A stretch of 64,000 bases of DNA from Micropterix aruncella. Lineage: Eukaryota > Arthropoda > Insecta > Lepidoptera > Micropterigidae. A program made the translations under genes and the position numbers. Below the pieces are notes generated by a model. The model saw only the letters and a list, made by a program, of their open reading frames with translations, did no database searches and was not told the DNA's origin. The DNA lies in contig OX155972.1 of the NCBI GenBank assembly GCA_944548615.1, positions 8,944,159 to 9,008,158 of the forward strand, given 5' to 3'. Positions 26,338 through 37,941 of the stretch are shown here, piece after piece (within the stretch, counting starts at the first letter, position 1; each line of letters begins with the position of its first letter).

Positions 26338-27030
26338 GCAAAGCTATATGAAGCATACTTTTGTGGCCTGGTTGTGAGAAGACGAAAAAGAATTTTAATA
26401 CAATTATGGCGGATTTTAAAAACCCGGTCCTTAAGCTATCATTTCGCCAAACCGAAATTTGGTAAATTATTTCCATATTAATTGTAAATTATCTTTATTC
26501 TGTTACTGTTTTCTAAAAAAATAAAAACGAGTGAGATTTGTCGTCAGTTTTTGAAAAACCTAGAGATGATTCTCAATATTAAAAAATACTATTTACACCA
26601 ATGTATGGTCTATTTGCATAGTACCAAGACAGTTTTTGGAACTTCCATACAAAAAATATAAGAAAAAAATGTTTGAAATTATGTAATTTCCAGAAATGTT
26701 ATGGCAAAACATTTTTTTTTCTATTTATCAAAGATACTTTTAAGTGATATAAAAAATGACACAGTGATCTTAAGTTATGTTATTATTGTAATCTAATTTT
26801 TAATTTATAACAATCTTGAAATTTGATAATTTATTATATTATAATTGAAAAGCCAAATCGACTATATTAGACGACGCGCGAAGCCGAAATCGTCATTCGT
26901 AATTGGCCACTGCCAACGGTGGGACGTATTCACTTGTCGCCGCGGTATACCTATACATATTTATGTATATATCGAAAGCGCGCGCGTGGCATTGCAAAAA
27001 TATCTAAATTTTTTGTCGCGTCTACTCATT
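26338..27030. repeat. 700-bp dispersed repeat of unknown type (copy 1)
   Basis: From AAAGCTATATGAAGCATACT to CAAAAATATCTAAATTTTTT the sequence is shared with 46740-47430. It includes AAAACCCGGTCCTTAAGCTA and CGACGCGCGAAGCCGAAAT. Neither copy has a coding frame or clear terminal repeats. Confidence 0.6.
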
Positions 27031-27419
27031 TTCCACGTTCTCGAGTCGCAGGGCCGTCGGAAACGGACAAGTTAACGGTCTGTATCATAGAATCTAGATC
27101 AGGCACCGCCTATTTTATATCTATTTCTGCAGAAGCAGTCGTTCATATTGTGTCTTTTGTTCAGTTTATTCGTTACCGTAGATTCTCAATATGTCGAAAC
27201 GTGAGATATGTTTGACGAGACTGATGGTGTTCAATAAAGTAAAAAAATATTAATAAGTTTTCCTTAATGATTCTTCCCTTGAAAGCGCATTTACCGCATA
27301 ATGTACGCAAAATTGTCAACGAAATTTCCCTTGAAAATTTCAGTTCTTGTTTTTTTCGTTTAATTTCTTCATTACAGTCCTTGCACTTGTTTTAAATATC
27401 GAGTAAAATTGGCCCTTGA

Positions 27420-27825
27420 TTTATAATTTTAAAAAATGGATCGTAAAATCACCCGTGGTTCGAGGGTTAATGGGGGTTAACGGGGCAAAGGGGCTCAAAA
27501 TGGATATTTCCGACTTTATCTCAACAAAAAAAAAATGCCCGTTCACAATGCTTTCCCTCCTGGCCGGTTGGTGGGCCATGAAAGTAATATTCTCTGTCTT
27601 ATTAATAAATGAGAAAACAACAAATAAGCCGAGCTACTTTCCTCATAAAAACTCTAATCCTTCGCTAATTCCTGAGGCCGTAACAAAATAACAGCGATTA
27701 AATCCTTTTTTTAATCATCTGTGGTTAGAGCGAGATAGTAGGAGCGTCGCTCTTTCTGTCGCCCTCTCACTGCCAGCGCGGAGTTTGTTTCATTAACAGT
27801 TTGATGAGTTCGTCGGCTGCTCTGC
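27420..27825. repeat. Left arm of a large inverted repeat
   Basis: From GAGGGTTAATGGGGGTTAAC-type sequence to TTTCATTAACAGTTTGATGAG, including TTTCCCTCCTGGCCGGTTGG. The reverse complement occurs at 28800-29115, about 1 kb away, with a retroposon between the arms. Confidence 0.7.
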
Positions 27826-27939
27826 GATATTAACCTTTATGTCGGAAGTTATTGGGCATAGATTCCAGCGGCGAGCCACGCCAATTAAAACTTTCGTGTT
27901 TAATATAGACCTAAACTGTATAGATATATATACAACTAG

Positions 27940-28562
27940 AGCTGTCAATTACAATGGGCGAACCCGTCATCTCAGGAAGTTTCAACGATAATAGATCGTT
28001 CTGTCTCCCGTGAGGTGAGCGCAGAAGACTTGGGATGAAAAACAATCCACTGTCTGGTTACGCCACACGCCTGTCAGAGGCAAACGCCTTACGGCGAGGC
28101 ACCAGCGGTCAACCTCGCCCCCTGACTACCAGTTTGGAAGGATATCTTCGTCTTAAATTAACGTTCAGGATACCTCCCACCTCTTGACTGGTTACAGGAT
28201 CGAAGTAGATTGCGCGGTCCTTTCCCTTACGTAGCAGTGATACGGTGTCTATCGAATCTATCGGGGACCTCGGCATCCATTGCCGGCTCTTCATCCGGTA
28301 TTGGGTAGCCGAATGGTCGATTCAAGAGCAGACTCCCGGCTCTCAATCGGAATGCACAATGGATTGGCTGACGCCGCACGGTGTGCAATACGTCAAGGAG
28401 CGCCCGAAGGTTGACTCCTAGGGGAAACTGGCCCGCAGTCCAGAGTTCTATCCGGGCTCGTACTTCTACGTGGAGGCCGCCGGATGGGTGTTGACCTGTA
28501 GAGTTGGCCGACCCTACACATAAGTCGTGGTGGCCAAACTCCAACAGGGCCCATTAGCTCCC
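27940..28562 (-). mobile_element. 660-bp retroposon, copy 5 (second subfamily)
   Basis: A minus-strand copy with the 3' end CAACTAGAGCTGTCAATTAC (plus reading). The middle differs from copies 1-4: TTACGGCGAGGCACC and CCAGTTTGGAAGGATATC. These features are shared with 30597-31263 and 35985-36440, so they form a separate subfamily. The UUCG hairpin has one mismatch. Confidence 0.8.
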
Positions 28563-28799
28563 TCTAGAGCCGACAGTCGCATATTTCCGTAGGCTGTCCG
28601 TAAAACCTAACACAGTAAAGAACAATGGGCAAAAAATGTATGTGCGCTGGGCCCACCTCTCCAATACAAATAACGTATTTACCATTGGAAAGATCTACTT
28701 ATCTACAATATCTATGGCTACTAAAACTTACCTCAATTACGAGCCGTTTCGGAATTTCGAAGTACAATCTTTTTAAATATGGCTAATCACACGAAAACC

Positions 28800-29115
28800 C
28801 CCATGCCAAACTCATCAAACTGTTAATGAAACAAACTTCGCGCTGGCAGCGAGAAGGCGACAGATAGAGTGACGCTCGTACTCTCTCGCTCTAACTTCAG
28901 ATGATTCAAAAAGGATTTAATCGCTGTTATTTTGTTACGGCCTCAGGAATTAGCGAAGGATTAGGGTTTTTACAAAGAAAGTCGCCTGGCTTATTTGTTG
29001 TTTTCTCATTTATTAATTTACTTTCCTGGCCCACCAACCGGCGAGGAGGGAAAATATTGTGAACGCCCATTTTTTTGTTGAAATATCGATTTTGAGCCCC
29101 TCTGAGACGATTAAG
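28800..29115. repeat. Right arm of a large inverted repeat
   Basis: Reverse complement of 27480-27825, with CAAACTCATCAAACTGTTAA and TTTCCTGGCCCACCAACCGG. The arms differ by scattered substitutions and small indels, so the structure is not new. Confidence 0.7.
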
Positions 29116-29160
29116 ACTATTTCCAGATGGTAGTCTGTCTGTATTTCTGTTTGTCTGTCT

Positions 29161-29342
29161 GTCTGGAGATTAACTTGGATATTCCGTGTTTCGCGCATGG
29201 ACAACTGTATGTCGCGTGTTCGCGAGTCGGAAAGCCATCTTCTTTGTTTATTTACGCGCTCGAAAACAAAACGAAAAACATAGTTTACCAGAAAGTTTTA
29301 TGTCGAATGTTTACTGCATTTATCTTTCCCCGTGTAAATTAA
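29161..29342 (+). pseudogene. Helitron helicase C-terminal fragment
   Basis: The frame reads EINLDIPCFAHGQLYVACSR, VGKPSSLFIYALENKTKNIV and YQKVL. HGQLYVA(C/L)SRVG is the last conserved motif of Pif1-like helicases in Helitron Rep-Hel proteins. It follows a (CTGT)n microsatellite at 29131-29161 and stops at 29340. There is no Helitron terminus nearby and no other helicase motif, so it is an isolated fragment. It is close in sequence to 12459-12589. Confidence 0.75.
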
Positions 29343-29349
29343 ATACATT

Positions 29350-30596
29350 GAATTCATTTGAATTACAATCGACTTTCATTTCATAACCAAACGAAATTCA
29401 ATCCATACACGATGCGGCTAATATTATCGATCTCAATAAATTATAGTTTAAAGGTTCAAGATAATGGCTTATGAAGAGTTTTAGATGATACAAAGTTCAC
29501 GAAGTTATAATTTCTGGCATAATACTCGTCTTCTTGTATATCGGCTAGATGCCTAATTGTCAAAAGCTCTAATACTGTAGTAGAACAAATCCTTTTTAAA
29601 GTTTCCTACCGAATGAAAGTTATCTCCTCCAGCTAATCAGAGATTAATGGACAGAGTCGCAGACGGAAAGTTTCAACTTTAAACCATATTTTCCTCTATT
29701 TGCCGCGGCGGTCGCACTCTGAAACAAGAGAGCCTGGCCACGCCAGAGTTTGTTCAAAACTTGTCCGCCCGCGCGTTACACGCTGCAATGGATTTGTATT
29801 GCGCTGCAACTCTGTAAAACATCTGGAGAATGCTTCGAGTTTAGCGCGAGTTCATTCCGTCCCTTTGTCCCTTAGCGTAAACGGCAAGAATTGTTGACCA
29901 AATTAAACTGAAAAGTAGAATCTATAAAGAAAAGATTGAAAATAATCACAATTAAAACAAAATAATATGTTTATTTAACAAGGTAGAGAGGATTAGTAAA
30001 GTAAAGTATACTAACTATAAACCTAAGTTATAAACCTTTACCAATGTTTTCTAATCGCCGTAACTTTGATAAAATTATACGGCATATTGCCATTTCTCTA
30101 TGTCTGAAAAACGAAAAAAACTCTTGTTTTTAACTGCAGATATTTAATAAAATCAGTCTTATTTTGTTGTTATGTTCAATTGGAATCAAAGTATATTTAA
30201 TTATTCACCTTTTCATCCTGATATGTTTTGATTATCTTCTTTATATTTGATACATTGATGCAATGCATCTTTCATTATCTTAATGACATTTGATTGAAAC
30301 CTCAAATAATTATATAAAATTTAACGCCCTCTATACTCATTTGTATGTACTCTTTCGAACTATCTTTTTACATTAGTACCCTTTCTGGTCGCTTGATCTA
30401 ATTTAGTGTTTATTAGTGTAAACAAAATTGATGAGAGCGATTTGACCCCCTTCCCATGTATTGAGCGATTTTTGCCCATAATCAACCATTATCCTGAAGG
30501 TTTAAGCTATTCAAAAATATATATTTTATTGAGGTACCCGATTTTCCGTTAGCTTCTCGAATCATTTGTAGTACTTTACTTGTAATAATCATTTAT
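29350..30596. other. Unassigned stretch
   Basis: AT-rich with one GC-richer part at 29695-29890. The open frame there has no recognisable domain. No repeat copy identified. Confidence 0.45.
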
Positions 30597-31263
30597 TTAG
30601 GGAGCTGATGGGTCCTGTTGCAGTTTGGCCACTACGACCCAGTTGTATAGTATCGGTCAAACGCACGTGTCAATACTCACCCGGCGGCCTCCATGCAGAA
30701 GTTCGAGCCCGGGTAGGACCCTGGCCTGCGGGCCAGTCTCCCCTAAGAGTCAATCTTCGGGCGCTTCTGGACGGTTTGCGCACCGTGCGACGTTAGCTAA
30801 TCGATTGTGTATTCCGACTAACAGCAGAAGGATTCTGAAAACAGTAATGTTTCCTATAGAGCGTGGGTAGTTAACCTTATGGCAACTGCTCTTGAAACGT
30901 CCATTCGGCCACCCGATCCCGGGTGAAGATGCTGTGGTCCGCGGTAGATTCGGTGGACACCGTATCACCGCTACGTAAGGAGAGGACTGTAACCAGTCAG
31001 GAGACAGGAGGTATCCTGAAGGTTAATTCCAGACGGATATCTCCGTAGTCAAACTGGGAGTCAGGGGGCAAGGCTGCCCGCTGGTTACGTTTCTCGGTGC
31101 CTCGCCGTAAGGCGTTGGCCTCTGATGGGCAGGTGGCGTTATCTAGACAGTGGATTGTCTTACGTCTTAAGTCTTCTGTGCTCACCTCACGGGGGACTGA
31201 ACGATTTAATATTGTTAAAACTTTCTGAGGTGACGGGTTCGCCCGTTGTAGTTGACAGCTCTA
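30597..31263 (+). mobile_element. 660-bp retroposon, copy 6 (second subfamily)
   Basis: It runs from TTAGGGAGCTGATGGGTCC to GTAGTTGACAGCTCTAG, with the ACGGG-TTCG-CCCGT hairpin at about 31233-31246. The middle part matches copy 5. The flanks share ATTATTTA-like AT-rich sequence, but no clean duplication can be read. Confidence 0.8.
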
Positions 31264-31264
31264 G

Positions 31265-31740
31265 TTTGATTATTTAATCACTTCAGAAAACCTACAGCGT
31301 ATACAATAATCTATTATGTTATACACATTTGCACAGAAAAAATCGATTGTGTGATCTGTGATTCGAATGCTTTGCCGAAAAATGTAAGAACCGCGCCAAG
31401 CATAACAACTTTTAAAAACAGACTCAGAGAGCATTTGAAATCCAGATAAATTCCCTTTCACCTACCATTCCCCTCCTTTTAAAACTTTAGCGTCCTTATA
31501 GGTGTTAGATTATTTTGATGTGGCTAATCTGTGCCCACAAAGAGTAAAGTATATACTTCTTACTATCCTCCTATATTTTATTTGTCATACTCTTTATATG
31601 GGTTAAGTTATGTAGTCTACTCGCAAATAATGTTCTTACAATAGTATAGGTTAGCTCTAAAATATTGCCTGCAGGCAATAAGCTCGCCTTTTCTTAAGAA
31701 TAAAGAGTTTTATTATTATTATTATTATTATTTCCCATTA
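31265..31740 (+). pseudogene. LINE ORF2 end and 3' UTR, (ATT)n tail
   Basis: The frame NALPKNVRTAPSITTFKNRL followed by REHLKSR and a stop (about 31366-31450) is a LINE ORF2 C-terminus. The 3' UTR ends AGGCAATAAGCTCGCC…AATAAAGAGTTTTATTATT, the same ending as at 7690-7850. Confidence 0.65.
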
Positions 31741-32098
31741 GGTAGCCAGAGAGTTATTAAACGACTGCCTGACAAAAAGGAGTTTAATTCATGGTTCATC
31801 TATGTATATTTTCCGTTTCTTTATTCCACCATAACTTATAAATGCTTAAATCGATTTAGAAGTGTGTGGTATTGTTAGAATCGATATGTTATCCCGAGTG
31901 GCATAGGGTACTTTGACAGACCAAATATCAAGTAGTTTTCTAAATCTCAATTAAATTAACATAAATATATCGTGTTTAGTGTCAAATGAAAGATCTGATT
32001 GAGTACATTCAGGAAATATACATGTATCTCTATGGATAACTACATAAACCAATAATATTTGATAAAATACCATAATAAAAATAATTATAAATACAATA

Positions 32099-32240
32099 CA
32101 GTGGAACCTCTCATAACGAGCACCTCTTATAACGAGTAATTCGCAGAAATTTCTCATAACGAGTAATTAGCACCTTAAATAACGAGTAAGAGAACTATTT
32201 TTAAGTAGAACGAATTAGGATCGTTATAAGAGGTTCCACG
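32099..32240. mobile_element. Pogo/Tigger-like MITE
   Basis: The left end CAGTGGAACCTCTCATAACG and the right end, reverse complement CGTGGAACCTCTTATAACGA, form inverted repeats typical of pogo-type Tc1/mariner elements. TA precedes the left end. Internal copies of CATAACGAGTAATT repeat. About 140 bp, no transposase. Confidence 0.7.
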
Positions 32241-32484
32241 TTCACTTTCTGTAACGGCAGACGTGTTTATTATTGCTTTAATATATCTACTTGCTAGTTA
32301 ATTTGAATCACTTACTTAATTAGATTGGATCCTGGGAACCTCACTTGCTCTAACAAAAAACTGTATCTCTCAGAGTGACCGCGTATCAGAAATTGTAACC
32401 TCAAAATGAATCTATAAAGAAATATAAACGCTATAAGTTTTATTGTATCTTCATTCCAGCACGAAAGCGAGTGGTCTGTTATAG

Positions 32485-32622
32485 TCGGGGAGCCAGCGAC
32501 AAAAAAGTGCAAGTTGTGTAAAACCTGGTACTTTCAGATCAGACATTACTTCGGCCATAGAAGCTGGGATAGAGTCAGCAGGCCCGACGCCGAGATACCT
32601 GGCGCTGGCGTACTAGGAAAGG
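32485..32622 (+). repeat. Left arm of a 2.3-kb foldback
   Basis: AGCCAGCGACAAAAAAGTGC to TGGCGCTGGCGTACTAGG is repeated inverted at about 34700-34830. The 2 kb between the arms holds another foldback, a tandem duplication and a Helitron. Confidence 0.65.
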
Positions 32623-33011
32623 TGTAATTTTAATTAGTACCCCTAAAGTGTTTGGGAAAAGCTGAAAATTCACTAGTGGATGCAATAAAGAACTCGAAAC
32701 ATATGGTCAGACTGATTAACAACATAATGCATGGCGTCAGCATTACTCCATACATATCACAAAAATAAAGTCCCTGCAAATACGACGGTACGTATTTGTC
32801 GGTAACTATTACGCATCGGTCTAATGTGCCTCGAAATATAATGGACTTCATTTTTGTGACATTTATGGAGTAGTAATGCTGACGCTACGCATTCTATTGT
32901 TAAGAAATCTGACTATTTGCTTCGGGTTATGTATTGCATCCACTGACTGTCTACTGATGAATTTTCCGCTTTTCCAACACACTTTGGGGGTACTAATTAA
33001 AATTACACTGT
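32622..33011. mobile_element. Palindromic MITE
   Basis: TGTAATTTTAATTAGTACCCC at the left matches GGGGTACTAATTAAAATTACA at the right, and the inverted arms extend about 150 bp each (through CATTACTCCATA/ATGGAGTAGTAATG), with a short loop. This leaves little room for any gene; it is a foldback element. Confidence 0.7.
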
Positions 33012-33106
33012 AACGGTTAGCAACATATATAATTGTGCGACTACTATTAATTTACACGTGTATCATTTTTCACATGAATTCTGTATGACATCATTCAATA
33101 ACATAA

Positions 33107-34142
33107 TTAACCAGAATTCGTAAGTGCGTCTTTCGCCCTCAGCATTTTATCAAACATTTCTTCCAATCTCACGGTTGTGACGTCATTTTTAACATTTCAA
33201 CGTCAAAATGTTGGCTTTATAAACCGCAATTTTTCATGTATTAAAATCACTCTCGATCACACTCTCGTCACTCATTGGTAGGCGCCTCTGTATACATGAA
33301 TTAAATCTATACTAATATTATAAAGAGGTAAAGTTTGTGACGTTGTAGGAAGTAATCTCCGGATCTACTGAACCGATTTTGAAAATTCTATTACCAATAG
33401 AAAGCCACGTTATTTGTAAGTCTTATAGGCTGTATATTAATCCGAAAAATGAAAAGACTTTTTCGTGGTAGTCGGATTTCCAAAGTAAGTCGGAATAAAC
33501 GGTCGAAAGAAAACGTTTCTTACGAACGCTGCCGTAACGATGAGAGATATATGATTAAGTTGTAGAGAAAAGTTGTAGAGCTTGATAATGCCTACAAAAA
33601 AGTCAGCGACAGCATATGTCTAACTTAACCAGAATTCGTAAGTGCGTCTTTCGCCCTCAGCATTTTATCAAACATTTCTTCCAATCTCACGGTTGTGACG
33701 TCATTTTTAACATTTCAACGTCAAAATGTTGGCTTTATAAACCGCAATTTTTCATGTATTAAAATCACTCTCGATCACACTCTCGTCACTCATTGGTAGG
33801 CGCCTCTGTATACATGAATTAAATCTATACTAATATTATAAAGAGGTAAAGTTTGTGACGTTGTAGGAAGTAATCTCCGGATCTACTGAACCGATTTTGA
33901 AAATTCTATTACCAATAGAAAGCCACGTTATTTGTAAGTCTTATAGGCTGTATATTAATCCGAAAAATGAAAAGACTTTTTCGTGGTAGTCGGATTTCCA
34001 AAGTAAGTCGGAATAAACGGTCGAAAGAAAACGTTTCTTACGAACGCTGCCGTAACGATGAGAGATATATGATTAAGTTGTAGAGAAAAGTTGTAGAGCT
34101 TGATAATGCCTACAAAAAAGTCAGCGACAGCATATGTCTAAC
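33107..34142. repeat. 518-bp tandem duplication
   Basis: Units 33107-33624 and 33625-34142 look identical by eye from TTAACCAGAATTCGTAAGTG to GCATATGTCTAAC. The unit covers 199 bp of upstream DNA and the first 319 bp of a Helitron, so one truncated and one full Helitron start are present (33306 and 33824). Confidence 0.9.
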
Positions 34143-34563
34143 TTTTATATTTAATTAACAAAAAGTAGTATTTTATATTTAAAAAATAATTTCAATCGTT
34201 AGGTCATGTTTATTGGTCATATTATCAACAATTATGAATTATTATCAAAATAAGTAAATGTATCGTCTCAACTGTTTGAAACAAAAGACTTTTCCCTTTT
34301 ACTGCATATAATTTCACTTTAACTGCATAAATGGTTAAAGAGATAAGACACACAAATAAGACACTCACAAGAAGACTCTCACAAAAACGGTAATATAGTC
34401 AAATTGGCATGCAAATACATACATAAATATGCAGTAAAAATATAACCCTTCTTTTGGAAGTCAGGAAATAAATCATAGCACTCAGTACTAACCTAACCAC
34501 ACTCATAATTTCATCACAAGTAAAAAGTTTTACCGCCCAACGAAGTGGGCACGGGTCAGCTAG
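33824..34563 (+). mobile_element. Non-autonomous Helitron
   Basis: It starts TCTATACTAATATTATAAAG after an A and ends with the hairpin GCCCAACGAAGTGGGC, ACGGGTCAG and CTAG (34560-34563) before a T, so it obeys the Helitron A|TC…CTAG|T rule. About 740 bp, no protein. It is the same family as 39881-40656 and shares its 3' end with the decayed autonomous element at 40679. Confidence 0.85.
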
Positions 34564-34699
34564 TCGTTAATAAATTGTTAAATACTAATGTTTGTGTTTC
34601 TCTACTCTCTTGTCCGCTGAGGTATAATCGACGTAAAATTGGAACCCTGGTTTCCGCACACCATCAGAAAGAGCGACCAGTCGCCTTCCAATAACACCT

Positions 34700-34830
34700 T
34701 ACCTAGTACGCCAGCGCCAAGTGTCTCGGAGTCTAGCCTGCTGACTCTACCCCCAGCATTCTATGGCGAAAATACTGTCTGATTTGAAAATATCAGATTT
34801 TACAAAACTTATGCACTTTTGTCGCTGCCT
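34700..34830 (-). repeat. Right arm of the 2.3-kb foldback
   Basis: Reverse complement of 32485-32622, with about one difference in ten bases. Confidence 0.6.
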
Positions 34831-35289
34831 CTTGGACTATTACTTATATAGGGTTCCGGACCGACCACAGCGCAGCCGTTTATTTGCGAAACTTCGTACT
34901 TACCCCGTGTACTCCACTCCACCTTCTGAGCGATCCACATACGTTTTACATGAGACAAGGAGGCGATCCCACTAAGTGCGGTCGTTATCCGTGTTGCCGT
35001 GCACGCCGCTACCTATACTAGAGACGGGATAGTTTGATGGACTTTTTATGGCCCTCGTCTTAGTGCTTTGGCCGCTCGCAAACAGAAAACAGCACTTCGC
35101 ACACTAGACTAGGTACCAACAAACTAAATCTAACAGCAGTAAAGTCTATAAAGATTTCTACACGGCTTTATAAAGCGCGTAGTCGGCTTCCAGCAAGAAC
35201 AATAATTTCAAAAAAAATCGAAATTGTCGCTAGAGCTGAATTAACGATAGTTCAGCAGAGGCGACAACTAATGCAAGCAATAAACGCCT
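34831..35289. other. Unassigned stretch
   Basis: GC-moderate DNA upstream of the Gypsy protease piece. It could be decayed gag/pol, but nothing is recognisable. Confidence 0.35.
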
Positions 35290-35872
35290 CGCCAAGCAAT
35301 ATACGATAAAAAAAACAGACTAAAATTCTTAATTGATACTGAGCTCGATTGCGTTTCTTCGTGAACTAAAATCGGAAATTAGTCCGTGTGAACGAGACAA
35401 AGCAATACGCTAGAGCGGAGTGTGAGATGACCGGTTGTCACCTTTTCGCAATAAAACTACCCGCCAAGGTCAAATCTTATACCGCACGAAATTTGCTCCA
35501 ATTTATTCGGATAAGTTCGGCAGGTAGGATTTATCGACGATCGTTCGTTTCATATTCCGCTTTAACGTATTGTTCTGTCTCGTTCGCTTGGACTAATTTT
35601 AGTTTTAGTTCACAAAGAAACACAATCGGGCCCACTGTAGTGCAAATATCAGTTTTACCCGAATTTACAAACAAGAAACATATGTCAGGCTCTACGAAGC
35701 GAAAGGTACACCAATACAAACTTATGGTAAAAAAACACTGCGGGTGGATCTTAATCTTAGACGACCATTCTTATGGAAATTTATTGAAGCAGATGTATCA
35801 ACACCTATACTCGGCGCAGATTTCTTAGCATACCACCATCTTTTAGTTGACCTCACAGTGTTGGGCTCTGAT
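35290..35872 (+). pseudogene. Gypsy-type retrotransposon protease, split by a MITE
   Basis: The frame before 35340 reads AIYDKKNRLKFLIDT, the stretch ending in the catalytic DT(G) of a Gypsy aspartic protease. A MITE lies at 35341-35633. After it the reading continues as ISVLPEFTNKK, then in another frame RLYEAKGTPIQTYGKKTLRV and DLNLRRPFLWKFIEADVS, TPILGADFLAYHHLLVD. These match the flap and the ILGADFL end of the domain. The MITE and at least one frameshift make it non-functional. No RT, RNase H or integrase follows here. Confidence 0.75.
35341..35633. mobile_element. MITE with GGGC(T/C)CGATTG ends (copy 2)
   Basis: The same inverted-repeat MITE as at 5907-6218. It is inserted at the active-site DT codons of the Gypsy protease. 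ACTG occurs at both edges and could be the target duplication. Confidence 0.75.
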
Positions 35873-35984
35873 CATATCGACAATCCACGATATTAGAGAA
35901 TCCCCACATAATCATCGGGTACGAACGTTTGCGACATAATAATATAGCAGACAGACATATCGATGCATAAAAACTTGGGTTATC

Positions 35985-36440
35985 AACTACAACATACGAA
36001 TCCGTCACCTCAGGTAGTTTTAACTATAGTGATCGTTCTATCTCCCGTGAGGTGAGCGTAGATGACTTAGAGATAATACAAATCTACCGTCAGGCTAAGC
36101 TAACATGCAAGACAGAGGCCAACACCTTACGGCGAGGCACCGGGAAAGGTAAACCAGGCGGCAGCCTCGCACCCTGACTTCTAGTTTTGGAAGAATATCT
36201 CTGTATGGAACTAACCATCAGGATACCTCGAACCTCCCGACTGGTTACGGCCTCTACCTGCCGTATATTTATCGGTGATTCTCTTTGAATCTCGTGGACC
36301 ATTGGCATCTTTTCCCTGGTTCTGAATTTAGGATCGCGTAGCCAATTAGCCATTTCAAGAATGATTGACGACAGGTCAACATCCACCCCGCTGCTTAGGA
36401 AATTAGGTATATGCCTTGCACCGCTCCGAATAGTTTTGTT
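35985..36440 (-). mobile_element. 660-bp retroposon, copy 7 (old, truncated)
   Basis: It starts (3' end) GGGTTATCAACTACAACATA and shares TTACGGCGAGGCACCG and GGATACCTC with copies 5 and 6. Many substitutions, a decayed 3' hairpin and loss of the 5' part show it is old. Confidence 0.7.
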
Positions 36441-36769
36441 CATTTTTAACGCAAAAGAATATGAATAACGAGAATAAAGGACAAAATAAACGAAATTTCA
36501 TGAACTGAACCAAGAGGAAAAAAATCATGTATCAGAAGGGTTAGTGTTGCCACATCAATAGTTTCCTTTCGCGTCGAATTAATTTCTACTCTTAATGGCC
36601 AGACTGTAGTCCTCCACAGGAGAAGGCTACTGAAAAGAGGCTAAAACGTGAGTTGGACCGACCCGGAAACACTGTGGATCTTATGGCCCAAGATGCACGA
36701 AGCCATTCGCAACCAATTCATACTATTATTATAAAAAAGTAATGTTTGTAAGTTTGCAAATTTGTATGA

Positions 36770-37145
36770 TTGTAAGTTTGTAACTTAGTATGTCGTAGTT
36801 AGAAACCAGTTTAGTTCGATACCTGTAATACCATATTTCCCAAGTTTCATTAGGAGCATTTCATGGGATACTGTGTCAGGAGCTTGCGCGGGGTCGGGAA
36901 GTACAGTAATACACTTTTTGTTGGCGTCTACATACCTAGTCATATGCTCTGACATTTTTAGTAGGACTGCATCTTGTGTTCCCATTTTTGGATCTGAAGC
37001 CGTATTGGTTTTCGGATGACATGTGATTGGTTTCTAGATGATTACAGAGTTGTGTAATTACTATTTTTTCCAAAATTTTTGCTAAAACATCAGGTACTGA
37101 TATCGGTCGATAATTTGAGGGATCAAACTTCGGTCCATATCTGTC
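36770..37145 (-). pseudogene. LINE reverse transcriptase, N-terminal motifs
   Basis: On the minus strand the sequence reads GPKFDPSNYRPISVPDVLAK, ILEKIVITQLCNHLE, ENQYGFRS and, after frameshifts, DTVSHEMLLMKLGKYGITG. These are RT motifs around NYRPIS, QYGFR and the motif A region, where the usual (K/Q)AFD is changed to QAPD. The order and spacing fit a Jockey/CR1-type LINE. Frameshifts and stops make it dead. Confidence 0.75.
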
Positions 37146-37439
37146 ACCTGATACTTGATGAGAAATATGTTTTCGGTTGATTATGGTTAAAAAAAAAATG
37201 ATAATATTATATTAATTAATTAAATTCACAAGTATATGTGGACAGTAAGAAACCTTTTTGGGCTACTTAATTTATTGGTCAATTTAGTTATATATTAATC
37301 TATATATTTATTTATGTTACTTATCTATAAACTTAAATATTTTCTTTTTCTTTATTTAATATTAGTTCTTTATTTATATACACATTTATATATTTATAAT
37401 AACCTTAAAATTTATAAGAATGAATGAGCAATCGGAATG

Positions 37440-37699
37440 AATGAGAAAAAAAAAAGAAAGTGAAGTCACTATGATTAAAGTGAAGTCTTAAATACTATCA
37501 CCCCAGAACAGATATACAATCTAGTGGGGGAATAAAATCCACACAAATGCAATCTTATCTGCTTCGCAAAAATCAATTGTATTGTTTTGGATAATTTTAT
37601 AAAATAAAAATAAAATAAAATGTAGGGGGTTATCTCCGAAACTACTTATCCGATTTCAAATCAAGTCGGAAAAAAGAGCTGGTGAGTTGCTTTATCGGC
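37440..37699. other. Unassigned AT-rich stretch
   Basis: The phrase GGGGGTTATCTCCGAAACTAC resembles the 5' part of lepidopteran Helitrons, but no terminus is present. Confidence 0.3.
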
Positions 37700-37701
37700 G
37701 T

Positions 37702-37941
37702 GCGCTGAAGAAACGGTTTGATATATGTGAAAATAATATAAGACAAAAACATCGGTCTTAAATGGGACTCTAAAAAGTGGATGATAGAATATATGTAACT
37801 TTATATTTAAGCTACAATAACTCGCTGAAGAAACGGTTTGATATATGTGAAAACAATATAAGACAGAAACATCGGTCATAAATAGGACTATAAAAAGTGG
37901 ACGATAGAATATATGTAACTTTTATATTTAAGCTACAATAA
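37702..37941. repeat. Tandem duplication of a 120-bp unit
   Basis: Two units beginning CGCTGAAGAAACGGTTTGAT and ending AGCTACAATAACT, differing at a few positions. Confidence 0.85.
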
